Of a DNA stretch of 64,000 nt, positions 10,507 through 19,571 are shown in pieces (within the stretch, counting starts at the first letter, position 1; every line of letters starts with the position of its first letter). A program made the translations under genes and the position numbers. The notes beneath the pieces were generated by a model. That model saw only the letters and a list, made by a program, of their open reading frames with translations, was not told where the DNA came from and ran no database searches. The stretch is from Pseudoalteromonas aurantia (GTDB lineage: Bacteria; Pseudomonadota; Gammaproteobacteria; Enterobacterales; Alteromonadaceae): NCBI RefSeq assembly GCF_005886875.1, contig NZ_PNBY01000010.1, forward strand, positions 1 to 64,000, written 5' to 3'.

Positions 10507-10934
10507 GCTGGCAACAAACAATGATAAAACTCTCGGCAAAGTGCCGAGGTTTTCATCTTATAGATCACGAAATACTGCAACATCTACCACAGATCAAAAG
10601 CTACCAAGTCGGTTTGTTGCATTTATTTCTTCAACACACTTCAGCCAGCTTAACGATTAATGAGAACGCTGATCCCACTGTTCGCATGGATTTAGAAAGT
10701 CACTTTAATCATTTTGTACCTGAATGTCAGGAATATTATAAGCATGACGATGAGGGAGATGATGATATGCCTGCGCACATTAAATCAAGTACCTTGGGCT
10801 GTGAATTAACTATCCCAATAAAACGAGGCCAATTGCAATTAGGGACTTGGCAAGGCATTTATTTAGGTGAGCATAGAGATCATGCTTCAAGCCGATGTGT
10901 TGTCGCAACACTACAAGGCACCAAAATTAAATGA
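10503..10934 (+). CDS. yjbQ: YjbQ family (UPF0047) protein
   Basis: 143 aa. Members of this family have weak thiamine-phosphate synthase activity in vitro, and their true role is unsettled. Family motifs are [31 protein letters not shown] and [14 protein letters not shown], which hold the conserved His/Asp residues of the probable metal site. It starts inside the last codon of the CheX-like gene (ATGA overlap). It ends only 10 bp from the converging alr gene, with no obvious terminator between. Confidence 0.92.
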   Translation: MSWQQTMIKLSAKCRGFHLIDHEILQHLPQIKSYQVGLLHLFLQHTSASLTINENADPTVRMDLESHFNHFVPECQEYYKHDDEGDDDMPAHIKSSTLGCELTIPIKRGQLQLGTWQGIYLGEHRDHASSRCVVATLQGTKIK

Positions 10935-10944
10935 ATGTTTTACG

Positions 10945-12024
10945 TTACGAAATATATTGATAGCCCACGCGTGGTGTAACATTACAAAGCAACTCATACG
11001 CAATGGTATCTGCACACTCAGCTATCTCCTCTACCGCTAAATTTGGCCCCCACATTTCAACTTCATCGCCCACTGCTATTTGCTCACTATTCTCGCCAAT
11101 ATCAACCGTGATCATGTCCATCGACACGCTGCCAACAATACCATAACGATGTCCTTTAATAACAACTGGAGTACCGTGTTTGGCATGTCGTGGGTAGCCA
11201 TCTCCGTAACCCATTGCAACTACCGCAAGCTTGGTAGGTTGGTTACTTTGCCATCGGCCACCATAACCCACTTGTTCTCCTGCGGGTATATCGCGTATTG
11301 CAATCACTTTAGTCGTTAAACGCATAACCGGTTTCAGACCGTGATCAACACCTTGGCAATGTAGCATGGGTGATACTCCGTAGATCATTAGTCCTGGACG
11401 GATCCAATCACAGTGGCTCTCAGTCCAGCCTAAAATACCCGCAGAATTAGCTAAACAAAGCTGCTCATTATGATCATTAGTGAGCTGTTTAAATGCCGTA
11501 ATTTGATTTTGCGTACGGGCGTTGTTTAGATCATCAGCACATGGAAAGTGGGTCATCAAATTCACGGCACTGTGTGTATTTTTACTCGCTTTTAAACGAC
11601 GATAAAACCCCTCCAACTGACTAGGTTCAATCCCTAAACGGTGCATGCCAGTATCAACCTTTAACCACGTAGCAATCGGTGCATCAAGTTCTGCAGATTC
11701 TAACATCGCTAATTGGTTTTCATCATGAATGATAGTTTGGAAGTTATTGGCCAGTAAAATCGGTAAATCACTTTTATTAAAAAAGCCTTCAAGCAGGACT
11801 ATGGGCTTTGTCACCCCTCCTGCACGTAGAGCCAATGCTTCATCAATGCGTGCAACAGCAAAGGCATCTGCTGTAGTCAGATGCTGAGCAATTGTCACTA
11901 AACCATGGCCATACGCATTCGCTTTGAGCACCGCCATCACTTTGCTGTGAGGGGCTAGCTGTTTGGTCTTTGACAAATTGTATGACAAAGCCACTAAATC
12001 AATTTTAGCAATCGCAAGTCTCAT
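10945..12024 (-). CDS. alr: Alanine racemase
   Basis: Interconverts L- and D-alanine for peptidoglycan, using pyridoxal phosphate. The 359-aa length is typical. The PLP lysine is Lys34 in AVLKANAYGHG, and the second catalytic base, Tyr near residue 255, lies in EQVGYGGRW. MGYGDGYPR and VSMDMITVD are also conserved. It lies 44 bp downstream of dnaB on the same strand, the conserved dnaB-alr order of gammaproteobacteria. Confidence 0.98.
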   Translation of the reverse strand: MRLAIAKIDLVALSYNLSKTKQLAPHSKVMAVLKANAYGHGLVTIAQHLTTADAFAVARIDEALALRAGGVTKPIVLLEGFFNKSDLPILLANNFQTIIHDENQLAMLESAELDAPIATWLKVDTGMHRLGIEPSQLEGFYRRLKASKNTHSAVNLMTHFPCADDLNNARTQNQITAFKQLTNDHNEQLCLANSAGILGWTESHCDWIRPGLMIYGVSPMLHCQGVDHGLKPVMRLTTKVIAIRDIPAGEQVGYGGRWQSNQPTKLAVVAMGYGDGYPRHAKHGTPVVIKGHRYGIVGSVSMDMITVDIGENSEQIAVGDEVEMWGPNLAVEEIAECADTIAYELLCNVTPRVGYQYIS

Positions 12025-12068
12025 AATGCTCCACTACTACGCGATGCGCCAGCTTGGTACTGTTAACT

Positions 12069-13448
12069 TTAGTACTCGTCGTCTACAGCTGGCCCAGTAT
12101 AATTATCAAATCGAGAGTATTGCCCTTGGAAAGTTAACCTAACCTTACCAATTGGCCCATTACGTTGCTTTCCGATGATAATTTCTGCTACCCCTTTATC
12201 CATACTGTCTTCGTTATACACTTCATCACGATAAATAAACATGATCAAATCGGCATCCTGCTCAATAGAGCCTGATTCACGTAAATCAGAGTTGATTGGT
12301 CGTTTATCTGCACGTTGCTCTAGGGTACGGTTAAGCTGTGATAACGCGACGACAGGGCATTGTAGCTCTTTCGCTAACGCTTTTAAGGAACGAGATATTT
12401 CTGCGATCTCTAACGTACGATTGTCAGACAATGATGGCACACGCATTAACTGTAAATAATCAACCATGATCATACTGATCCCCCCATGGTCACGGGCAAT
12501 ACGCCGAGCACGAGAACGCACATCTGTTGGGGTTAGACCTGATGCGTCATCTACGTACATTTTCCCTTTCTCCATGAGTAGCCCCATGGTGGAAGACAAT
12601 CGTGCCCAGTCATCATCATCAAGCTGACCTGTACGTACTTTTGTTTGGTTAATACGACCCAACGACGCCAACATCCTCATCATGATCTGTTCCGACGGCA
12701 TCTCCAGTGAATAAATAAGGACCGGCTTGTCTTGAGTCATCGCAGCATGCTCAGCAAGATTCATCGCAAAGGTGGTTTTACCCATTGATGGACGTGCGGC
12801 TACAATGATCAAGTCTGATGGCTGTAGACCTGTGGTCATTTTATCTAAATCAGTATAACCAGAGCTCACCCCGGTAATGCCATCTTGCGGTGATTGATAC
12901 AACTCTTCTATTTTATCAACCGTTTTTTCTAAGATGTTGTGTAAGCTTTGTGGGCCTTCACTGCTCTTGGTACGTTGTTCTGCTATTTTAAATACTTTAC
13001 TCTCAGCCAAGTCTAATAACTCATGGCTATCTCGACCTTCTGGATTAAAACCCGCTTCAGCAATCTCATTGGCGACTCCAATCATTTCACGCACCACGGC
13101 ACGCTCTCGCACGATATTTGCGTATGCATCAATATTGGCTGCACTGGGCGTGTTTTTCGCAATTTCTGCTAAATAGGCAAATCCACCGACCATTGCCAGT
13201 TGGTTGTTCTTTTCCAAGTTCTCAGAAATGGTAATTAAGTCAATTGGTTCACTAAGCTCAACCAACTTTTCCATCGCTTCAAAAATCAGCTTGTGAGTAC
13301 GAGTGTAAAAATCTTGTGCTACGACATGCTCCGCAACTCTGTCAAACGCTTGGTTATCTAGCATTAAGCCACCTAAAACAGATTGCTCTGCTTCAATGGA
13401 GTGAGGAGGGACCTTTAACGAGTCGACTTGAAGATCTGGTTTAGACAT
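12069..13448 (-). CDS. dnaB: Replicative DNA helicase DnaB
   Basis: The hexameric 5'-3' helicase of the replication fork, loaded at the origin by DnaC or DciA. It has 459 aa. The N-terminal primase-interaction domain begins PPHSIEAEQSVLGGLMLD, and a linker leads to the RecA-like motor. Walker A is ARPSMGKTTFA, Walker B is MIMVDYLQLM, and the arginine-finger region is SDLRESGSIEQDAD. No intein or insertion. It precedes alr. Confidence 0.99.
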   Translation of the reverse strand: MSKPDLQVDSLKVPPHSIEAEQSVLGGLMLDNQAFDRVAEHVVAQDFYTRTHKLIFEAMEKLVELSEPIDLITISENLEKNNQLAMVGGFAYLAEIAKNTPSAANIDAYANIVRERAVVREMIGVANEIAEAGFNPEGRDSHELLDLAESKVFKIAEQRTKSSEGPQSLHNILEKTVDKIEELYQSPQDGITGVSSGYTDLDKMTTGLQPSDLIIVAARPSMGKTTFAMNLAEHAAMTQDKPVLIYSLEMPSEQIMMRMLASLGRINQTKVRTGQLDDDDWARLSSTMGLLMEKGKMYVDDASGLTPTDVRSRARRIARDHGGISMIMVDYLQLMRVPSLSDNRTLEIAEISRSLKALAKELQCPVVALSQLNRTLEQRADKRPINSDLRESGSIEQDADLIMFIYRDEVYNEDSMDKGVAEIIIGKQRNGPIGKVRLTFQGQYSRFDNYTGPAVDDEY

Positions 13449-13533
13449 AGCACTACAGTTTTTGCGAATAAGGCTGTCATTTTAGCTTTTTGGCAGGTAA
13501 CTGCAAAGGAATATATAGTGTATCTTTAAAGTG

Positions 13534-13562
13534 TGTGCCGCTACGCTTTGGGTAACGGCACA
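13534..13562 (-). terminator. Hairpin after the DUF4097 gene
   Basis: TGTGCCG (13534-13540) and CGGCACA (13556-13562) pair. The stem extends to 11 bp with one G-T wobble, leaving a 7-nt loop. Only a weak T-run follows on the minus strand. Confidence 0.55.
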
Positions 13563-13569
13563 TAGCACA

Positions 13570-14514
13570 TTAGTTTTTCTTTATCTCTATACGACCACTG
13601 ACAGTGTCAATCTCAACATCTGCTTGGCCACCATTTAAAATAAACTCAAGTTCTCTAGAAGGACCATATTTCGCTTTTTTTGCTTGATGTTCACTTAAGT
13701 CATTAAAAATATTTCCACCAGAGTGGGCGTCAATATCAAAGCGGGCCGATACATCACGAGGTAAAAATAGCTGTACATCGCCACTAACTGTGTCCATATT
13801 AATGCTCGCGTTGCTCCCCATTTTTTCCACGTGGATATCAATCTCGCCGTTCACCGTGTTCAAACGTAAATCTTCCAGCTCTTTTATTTTGAACTCAACT
13901 TCGCCATTGACATTTTCTAGTCTAATATCAGTTGCACTCGTATTACTTTCGATATCGCCATTCACTGCATTAAAACGTAATTTTCCAGATGAATTGTGAT
14001 CGTTGATCTCACCATTAACGGTTTCAAAGCGGATATTCCCTGATAAATCAATGGCATCTACATCTCCATTAACAGTCTCCAATGCGATTTTCCCTGTTAA
14101 CTTTGTTGCTTTAACATTGCCATTCACCGTCTTTAACTGTGCACCCGCTGAAAAATCCGTCGCTGATACATTAACATTTACGCCTTCAAAGCTCAGTTCA
14201 CTGGTCTTAGGCATATAAATAGTCAAAGTCGAGCCATCACCTCCACCATAATTCCATCCTCGTGTACGCTTTGGCATTTTTACGGTAAATTCAGTAACAG
14301 ATCCTTGCGTTTCTAAAGTATAGCCTTGTGCTTTATCATCTAAAGTACCTGTTACCTTAAACACATTTTTATCCCACGATTTTATCGTTACATCACCACG
14401 TTGATTTTCGATCAATATCTTGCCGTCTTTTGGCACCTCAACCTGCTGGTCAATTTTATCCCCCGCCAACGCTGCCAAAGGCAATAATGCGATACTCGCT
14501 ACTATATTTTTCAT
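13570..14514 (-). CDS. DUF4097-type secreted beta-repeat protein
   Basis: 314 aa with a signal peptide (about 1-17, cut after ALA), so periplasmic or surface-exposed. From about residue 100 to 250 it is built of six to seven repeats of about 21 residues, each with a T/AVNG-D/E-V/I signature (TVNGNV, TVNGDV, TVNGEI, AVNGDI, NVNGEV, TVNGEI, TVSGDV). This suggests a stacked beta-solenoid. It is the last gene of the sigma/anti-sigma operon, a common partnership for this family, so it is the likely output or sensor of that system. Molecular function is unknown. Confidence 0.85.
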   Translation of the reverse strand: MKNIVASIALLPLAALAGDKIDQQVEVPKDGKILIENQRGDVTIKSWDKNVFKVTGTLDDKAQGYTLETQGSVTEFTVKMPKRTRGWNYGGGDGSTLTIYMPKTSELSFEGVNVNVSATDFSAGAQLKTVNGNVKATKLTGKIALETVNGDVDAIDLSGNIRFETVNGEINDHNSSGKLRFNAVNGDIESNTSATDIRLENVNGEVEFKIKELEDLRLNTVNGEIDIHVEKMGSNASINMDTVSGDVQLFLPRDVSARFDIDAHSGGNIFNDLSEHQAKKAKYGPSRELEFILNGGQADVEIDTVSGRIEIKKN

Positions 14515-14523
14515 ACTGTTCTC

Positions 14524-15003
14524 CTAAATTTGCTGCCAACGAGGCTCATGAACCTTGTTAATTAAATCCAATTGTTGCTGATACACTTGTGCTAACATTT
14601 TTAATAATGCGGCGTTTTCAGGATCATTTTTTAGGGCGAGTTTCACTGCTTGTTCTGCACTTTCAAGCTCCTGTAATTGGACTTGCCAATCATTGACTAT
14701 CGCCGGCTGCGTATCATACTTTACTAACAAAACATGCTTTTGCTGTTCAAAAAAGTGGCTCATTGACGCCATCGTGTTATGGTGGGGTTGTTTGACTACG
14801 ACTTGCCACGCAACTAAACCAGCCATAAAACAGGCAGCAATCCCCGTGACTTTTGGCCAAAATAAGGCGTTTGTAACGTTCGTCACCTCACCATCAATTG
14901 CCCGCTCAATACCTGGCCATAAATCTTTATCAGGCGTTATATCACTAGGTTCTGCGATTGATTGTGAAACAAATGTATCAAAATCAGGTTTATTCATTGT
15001 CAT
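14524..15003 (-). CDS. Candidate anti-sigma factor, single-pass membrane protein
   Basis: 159 aa with one hydrophobic segment at about residues 50-67 (VTGIAACFMAGLVAWQVVV), a cytoplasmic N-terminal part and an extracytoplasmic C-terminal helical part. It has no clear zinc anti-sigma motif. The call rests on topology and position: its start overlaps the end of the ECF sigma gene by 14 bp, so the two are translationally coupled. The DUF4097 gene follows after 9 bp. Confidence 0.7.
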   Translation of the reverse strand: MTMNKPDFDTFVSQSIAEPSDITPDKDLWPGIERAIDGEVTNVTNALFWPKVTGIAACFMAGLVAWQVVVKQPHHNTMASMSHFFEQQKHVLLVKYDTQPAIVNDWQVQLQELESAEQAVKLALKNDPENAALLKMLAQVYQQQLDLINKVHEPRWQQI

Positions 15004-15553
15004 ACCACTCCATTAACAGCTGCCTAGCACGATGATATTGTGATTTACTTGACCCTATAGCCATTCCAAGCATCGCCGCTATCTCCTCGTGTCGATAACC
15101 TTCAATTGCATGAAGTACAAACACCATGCGAGCTCGCTCAGGTAGGCGCACTATCAGCTTATCTAACCCATTTAAGCCTTTACATAACGCGACACTGCTT
15201 TCATCCATCCCCGCCCCTTCAATGCTCACCACTTTTTGTAACCAATTTTTGTGCTGCCGAAGGTAACTGATGGCAATATTGCTCGTAACACTATGCAGCC
15301 ATGTTGTAAATTTTGACTGACCTTTAAACTGAGCAATTTTATGCCATAACTGCACAAACACTTCTTGTGTCACATCCTCAGCATAATCTTTATCAGCGAG
15401 CAATCGCAAGCACAGCGCGTAAACCCGCTTATGATGCTCACGATATAACTGTGCAAATGCGGCTTGATCACCTTTTTGAGCACCGTGTATTACGGCTTCA
15501 CTGGAACCATCATCTGATGTTTTCGAGAATGCCTGCTGGGCATCAATTAACAT
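14990..15553 (-). CDS. ECF-family RNA polymerase sigma factor
   Basis: 187 aa. Region 2 is GDQAAFAQLYREHHKRVYAL and DYAEDVTQEVFVQLW (about 28-75). Region 4 is LPERARMVFVLHAIEGYRHEEIAAMLGM with the helix-turn-helix GSSKSQYHRARQLL (about 133-180). Region 3 is absent, as in ECF sigma factors. ATG 15553 is preceded by an AGGGA ribosome site. It leads a three-gene operon with an anti-sigma candidate and a DUF4097 protein. An ECF-like promoter lies upstream, implying autoregulation. Confidence 0.95.
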   Translation of the reverse strand: MLIDAQQAFSKTSDDGSSEAVIHGAQKGDQAAFAQLYREHHKRVYALCLRLLADKDYAEDVTQEVFVQLWHKIAQFKGQSKFTTWLHSVTSNIAISYLRQHKNWLQKVVSIEGAGMDESSVALCKGLNGLDKLIVRLPERARMVFVLHAIEGYRHEEIAAMLGMAIGSSKSQYHRARQLLMEWYDNE

Positions 15554-15620
15554 TATCTTGTTCCCTTTATTATTATCAGACTAGCTTGATATAAATGAGC
15601 ATTACTTTCAAGTTACTAAG

Positions 15621-15650
15621 TTAGACGTCATTCATATAAAAAAAGGTTTA
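15621..15650 (-). promoter_or_regulatory. ECF-type promoter upstream of the sigma operon
   Basis: On the minus strand, TAAACC (15645-15650), 17 bp and CGTCTAA (15621-15627) match the AAC-type -35 and CGTC-type -10 of many autoregulated ECF promoters. The predicted start lies about 60 nt before the sigma gene. Confidence 0.6.
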
Positions 15651-15911
15651 AAGACGATTAATTTATTTTTTAAGATTAAGATGAATTGTTAAGCTCGGTG
15701 GGGAAATAGGCAGATTACTCAATTAATTAGTATGGCTTTAATATACTAGCACACTGGAGCCTTGTTCTTATTACTGGGTCATATCTGAGCCTTTATCCAG
15801 TAATACGCAGGACAAGTTAGGTAAAACACAGCTCGCAGATTAATTAGAAATCGCTATCATGAGTAATGTCACACAACGAGGGGAAAAGAAAAAGCAATGC
15901 CATGATTGCTA
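15651..15911. other. Intergenic, no further feature recognised
   Basis: The rest of the gap between the sigma operon promoter and the end of the pilin operon. It is AT-rich with no ORF. I see no clear terminator for the pilin operon here. Confidence 0.4.
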
Positions 15912-17702
15912 CTATTTGCTAGAAACATCAGCACCACTTACCGGAAGTGCACCGGCATGCTTATAAGACCAGCCTAAAAACTTTAACACGGCTTCATTAC
16001 CTGTTTTGCCAGCACCTATTCTAGAAGTCTTGAGGATTTCATCAAAGTGTACGCCGCTCCCACCAGAGGAGTTAATCACCGCACCTCGCACCGAGCCATA
16101 TAACTGGCCGCTACCCGAGAGCTGAACAGAGGTTAGAGGTGCATAAATAGAAGCATACAGATCCGCAGCGCCATTCACAATAATGCCATCAGCCTGATCA
16201 TAAGATGAATAGATGCTAAAGACCATGTGCTCTGTTTTAGCAATGCCTTCTTTTTCGGTAATAATTTGTGCACTTGCACCAAAGTTTGTCTTACCCGTGA
16301 CAAAGACAGTCAAAGTAGAATCTTCTTTAATCGTAATTGTCGTATGCCCAGATAACGTAAAGTCCCCATCAACTAACCAAATGATATCGCCACCATCACT
16401 CCCTGCGTCAATAAGGATTTCTCCATCACTGCCTAGGTTAAAGTTTTTCATACCAAATACATACTCAGTATCGACATCACTGTATCCATGTTGTTGTTTT
16501 ACAGTATCAAAAATATATATGTCGTGTGGTTTTGCGATCCAAAAACTTTCATCTCGCGTACTTTGCGTAAAGAAGCCTCGCTGTGGTGAAAAGGTATATT
16601 TTTCTTGGGCTCCTACTGAAAAGTCAGTATATTCAGTAACATTTCCTAGCACATCAGTCATATTTAAAGGCAGTGCTAACGGATCGCACTCTTTATCAGG
16701 GTTGTTTGGGTCATAATCAGAAGAGCTTGGATCATAAACTTTAACTGGTGCGACGACTTCTTCTACTTCAGGATCGAATTGGTAGATTTCATCCGAGTAA
16801 TGTACACCGTTTTGAGTAAAAGCCGCGTCATTTGGAAATGACCCAACGCCACCATAGCGAATATCAAGCTCACTCGAACTCACGTTCGCAATATCACTGC
16901 CCCAGTTCATCGTCACATCACCGTGCGCACGTACATGCCCTGATACGGTGCCACCACGATGCATCACAAAACCACGAGACAATACATTGCCGACGACACG
17001 AACACCGCTACCTGAGGAGATATCTACACCCGTGTTCGATTGAATATTACCGATAACCGGAGAAGATCCCTTTAAATACACAATACCTGACGCTTTTACA
17101 TCGCCTTTAATCGGTGAATGGCCATTCAGTACTACATCTGCATCACCGATAACCGTATTAACATCGCCATTATTGGTTTTCGTTTCTTCATAGGTGCCTT
17201 TCGAAGAATCATAACTATCGACCGAACCACTGCCAGATAAGTTAACCCCTTTACAACCAGTGACTGCGTTAGCAAATAATGACTCTTCTACTGCTGGTAA
17301 ATATTCAAATTGTGCAACCAAGTAGCTGTTCGCATCTTGGTTATAGCGTGAACCATGACTCCGGACCTCAATAATGTCGCCACTTGGATTTGTCACAGTG
17401 GTGCTATATTGCGCACCACTAACCAGGTCATTCGCTTCCTTAGCATGCTGTCCGTGGATTGCGAGTAATTGGGCTATTGACATGCTGGGAGAAGTATCGC
17501 TCTCGTTTTTAATTGCTGTGATACTGTCTATGACGCCTTTTTCAGCTTGTAGTCGTGCATTAAGCTCTTTTTGAAAGTTACCCGTTAAACGCTCTTGAAC
17601 AATACTTTCTTGCAAGGTCCCAAACACCACAACACTGGCCATGGTGCTTAACAGCATAACTTTGATTAAGGTGAAACCGTGCTGACTCTTCATCATATTC
17701 AC
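15912..17702 (-). CDS. Very large PilX-like minor pilin with beta-rich domain
   Basis: 596 aa, against about 150-200 for usual PilX. The N-terminus is a class III signal, SQHG^FTLIKVMLLSTMA. The canonical Glu5 of the mature pilin is Lys, and the hydrophobic helix follows. From about residue 145 the protein is dominated by glycine- and valine-rich repeats (VNLSGSGSV, VVLNGHSPIKGDVKASG, VYLKGSSPVIGNIQS, VRVVGNVLSRG) typical of a beta-helix, with a DUF7305-like C-terminal part. It ends the pilE-fimT-pilV-pilW operon, 1 bp after pilW. Lack of Glu5 and great size suggest a tip subunit, possibly standing in for the absent PilY1. This is an inference. Confidence 0.75.
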   Translation of the reverse strand: MNMMKSQHGFTLIKVMLLSTMASVVVFGTLQESIVQERLTGNFQKELNARLQAEKGVIDSITAIKNESDTSPSMSIAQLLAIHGQHAKEANDLVSGAQYSTTVTNPSGDIIEVRSHGSRYNQDANSYLVAQFEYLPAVEESLFANAVTGCKGVNLSGSGSVDSYDSSKGTYEETKTNNGDVNTVIGDADVVLNGHSPIKGDVKASGIVYLKGSSPVIGNIQSNTGVDISSGSGVRVVGNVLSRGFVMHRGGTVSGHVRAHGDVTMNWGSDIANVSSSELDIRYGGVGSFPNDAAFTQNGVHYSDEIYQFDPEVEEVVAPVKVYDPSSSDYDPNNPDKECDPLALPLNMTDVLGNVTEYTDFSVGAQEKYTFSPQRGFFTQSTRDESFWIAKPHDIYIFDTVKQQHGYSDVDTEYVFGMKNFNLGSDGEILIDAGSDGGDIIWLVDGDFTLSGHTTITIKEDSTLTVFVTGKTNFGASAQIITEKEGIAKTEHMVFSIYSSYDQADGIIVNGAADLYASIYAPLTSVQLSGSGQLYGSVRGAVINSSGGSGVHFDEILKTSRIGAGKTGNEAVLKFLGWSYKHAGALPVSGADVSSK

Positions 17703-17703
17703 G

Positions 17704-18219
17704 CTAAAACTGACCGATTATTGGCCGGGTAACTGCAATATCAATATCAATACCATTTTCAAATAACTCAGGCACATTCTCAGGCGTTATCGTAATACGA
17801 ACCAATCTATCCGAATATAAAGTTTTAAAACTCAGAGTATTAACCCCTTTAAGTAAATTAACTGTCACCGCATCACCTCCCGCTGTAGGAGTAATAGAGC
17901 ACACCAGAAATCCATCCACTAATGTATAGTCTTCAATATAAGCAAATATTGGCTCATCACCATGGCATGATATGGAGCCACTGGTTTGATATACGCTCAG
18001 TTGAGTTAATCCATTGGAAACAACTGGAGAGGCATTCGTTTGTTTGATACTGCGAGTAAACACCTGACTTGTATAGCGCACCACCTCTTGTGCATGAGAT
18101 AGCTCTTGGGTCACCACAATGGTACTTTTTATCGCTGAATACGACATACTCACACCAGCAAGTAAAAACATTCCAGCGGCCATAGCTACCATTAGCTCAA
18201 GTAACGTATACCCCTTCAT
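17704..18219 (-). CDS. pilW: PilW-like minor pilin
   Basis: 171 aa from ATG 18219; a longer start at 18234 is possible. The type IV prepilin signal is MKG^YTLLELMVAMAAGMF with Glu5. PilW helps prime pilus assembly with PilV and PilX. The start codon overlaps the stop of pilV by one base (TAATG), so the two are translationally coupled. The mature domain has a pair of cysteines (SCHGD, VCSIT) that may form a disulfide. Confidence 0.85.
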   Translation of the reverse strand: MKGYTLLELMVAMAAGMFLLAGVSMSYSAIKSTIVVTQELSHAQEVVRYTSQVFTRSIKQTNASPVVSNGLTQLSVYQTSGSISCHGDEPIFAYIEDYTLVDGFLVCSITPTAGGDAVTVNLLKGVNTLSFKTLYSDRLVRITITPENVPELFENGIDIDIAVTRPIIGQF

Positions 18220-18716
18220 TATAATATCGTACACCCACTTTCTGGCTGTGATGAGGTTGCTGGTATATTAGATGGTAGTGGTATATAACTGGTATTTAAG
18301 CTGACCTGATCAGTTATATTATACGTTGCTTTATCTGATTCAAGCGTGCGTTTATCTACCCAATTAACTGTAAACGTCATTTCTGTTGATTGCACCACAT
18401 TCGCAGGGTTTGCAGAAGGAGTAATCACAATAGGCTGCAATGTATAACGATGCGAAATAGACAAATTAGGGCTCAAAAAGGCCATAAATTCGGGCGATGT
18501 GACATCAATATCATTTGTTTGTACTTCACACCATCGTACCCATAAACGTTCTATCGCATTTTGCCCTTGTATTAAGGAGATTGTGTAATCAAAGCTATTA
18601 TTAGCAAATTGTAATGATTTTAATTGCGTCGCAGCAAGGCCTAACAAGGCAAGTCCAGCAATAAGCATAGACACCATGACTTCCAGCAGCGAAAAACCAT
18701 TTTTTCTCATGCGCAA
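18219..18716 (-). CDS. pilV: PilV-like minor pilin
   Basis: 165 aa. The prepilin signal is MRKNG^FSLLEVMVSMLIAGLALLGLAATQ, and the LGLAATQL stretch after the hydrophobic helix is typical of PilV. It belongs to the pilus-priming complex at the inner membrane. It overlaps the upstream fimT-like gene by 10 bp and pilW by 1-3 bp. Confidence 0.87.
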   Translation of the reverse strand: MRMRKNGFSLLEVMVSMLIAGLALLGLAATQLKSLQFANNSFDYTISLIQGQNAIERLWVRWCEVQTNDIDVTSPEFMAFLSPNLSISHRYTLQPIVITPSANPANVVQSTEMTFTVNWVDKRTLESDKATYNITDQVSLNTSYIPLPSNIPATSSQPESGCTIL

Positions 18717-19171
18717 TTGTTCACAGCCTTATCAACCCAGCTTTGACCACTTTGTAAAATACATAAACGTAAATCTGTCGTACTATTATCTTTATCTGTT
18801 ACTAAGATATTACTGGCCAAGTTTAGTTCCCCTGTGGAGCGAACAATTCGCTCAACCAGGCCTACATCTATACTTTCATGCAACGGTTCAAAACGCTTTA
18901 GCGTAACAACAACACCATTACGTGTTGCTTGTACCAACCAACTATTCTCATCTTGCGTAAGTGTAATGGTTTCAACACGTTTAACTGCTTCACTACGCGC
19001 AAACTTATAAACAGCACTTAAGTGGTTAGCGCTCGTTGTTAAACGATCTTGTTTGATAAAAACTGCAAATGAGGGCGCTGCTAAGCTAGCTAGTACTGCA
19101 ATAATGGTTACTGTAATAAGTAACTCTATTAGCGTAAAGCCCTGAACTTTTTTATATTTACCAACAATCAT
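18707..19171 (-). CDS. fimT: FimT/GspH-like minor pilin
   Basis: 154 aa. The signal is KKVQG^FTLIELLITVTIIAVLASLAAPSF. The GspH/FimT body has FIKQDRLTTSANHLSAVYKFARSEAVKR, the family hallmark. FimT proteins cap or prime type IV pili, and in some bacteria they bind DNA for uptake. Positive residues are visible, but I cannot assign DNA binding. It overlaps the pilE-like gene by 14 bp. Confidence 0.87.
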   Translation of the reverse strand: MIVGKYKKVQGFTLIELLITVTIIAVLASLAAPSFAVFIKQDRLTTSANHLSAVYKFARSEAVKRVETITLTQDENSWLVQATRNGVVVTLKRFEPLHESIDVGLVERIVRSTGELNLASNILVTDKDNSTTDLRLCILQSGQSWVDKAVNNCA

Positions 19172-19571
19172 TGTCTACTGGCCCTTTTATACCTTGGTGA
19201 TTAAGCGTTAACGTGCTGCATTTATCTGTAATTTGCGGCCCTCCTGTTTTAGGTTTTGCCGATAATAAAAATGCCAGACTACGGAAATCCGCTGCGCCTT
19301 CGGGCTTTTCTAGATTCACGTAAATAAAGTCATATGCACTGTCTGTTTGCGTTAGCGAAAAGCTACTGGCATCAGGGTATCCCCCATTTCGAGAATAAAT
19401 ACGTTCTAATATCGCCGCAATTTGTAACATCTTTTGCTGCGCTTCTGAACGGCGGCTCTCTTGAACATACTGAAAATAAGAAGGCAAGGCTAAACTGCCA
19501 AGCACAGCAACAATCAACACCGAGATAAGTAACTCAGTTAAGGTAAACCCTTTTAATGAACGTATTTGCAC
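19158..19571 (-). CDS. pilE: PilE-like minor pilin
   Basis: 137 aa and the first gene of the minor pilin operon. The signal is MQIRSLKG^FTLTELLISVLIVAVLGSLALPSYFQYVQESRR, with Glu5 and the conserved ALPSY turn. A disulfide pair is likely (DKCSTLTL near the C-terminus and the terminal DNDCW). The strongly predicted helix continues into QQKMLQIAAILERIYSRNGGYP, as in PilE of Pseudomonas. Confidence 0.87.
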   Translation of the reverse strand: MQIRSLKGFTLTELLISVLIVAVLGSLALPSYFQYVQESRRSEAQQKMLQIAAILERIYSRNGGYPDASSFSLTQTDSAYDFIYVNLEKPEGAADFRSLAFLLSAKPKTGGPQITDKCSTLTLNHQGIKGPVDNDCW

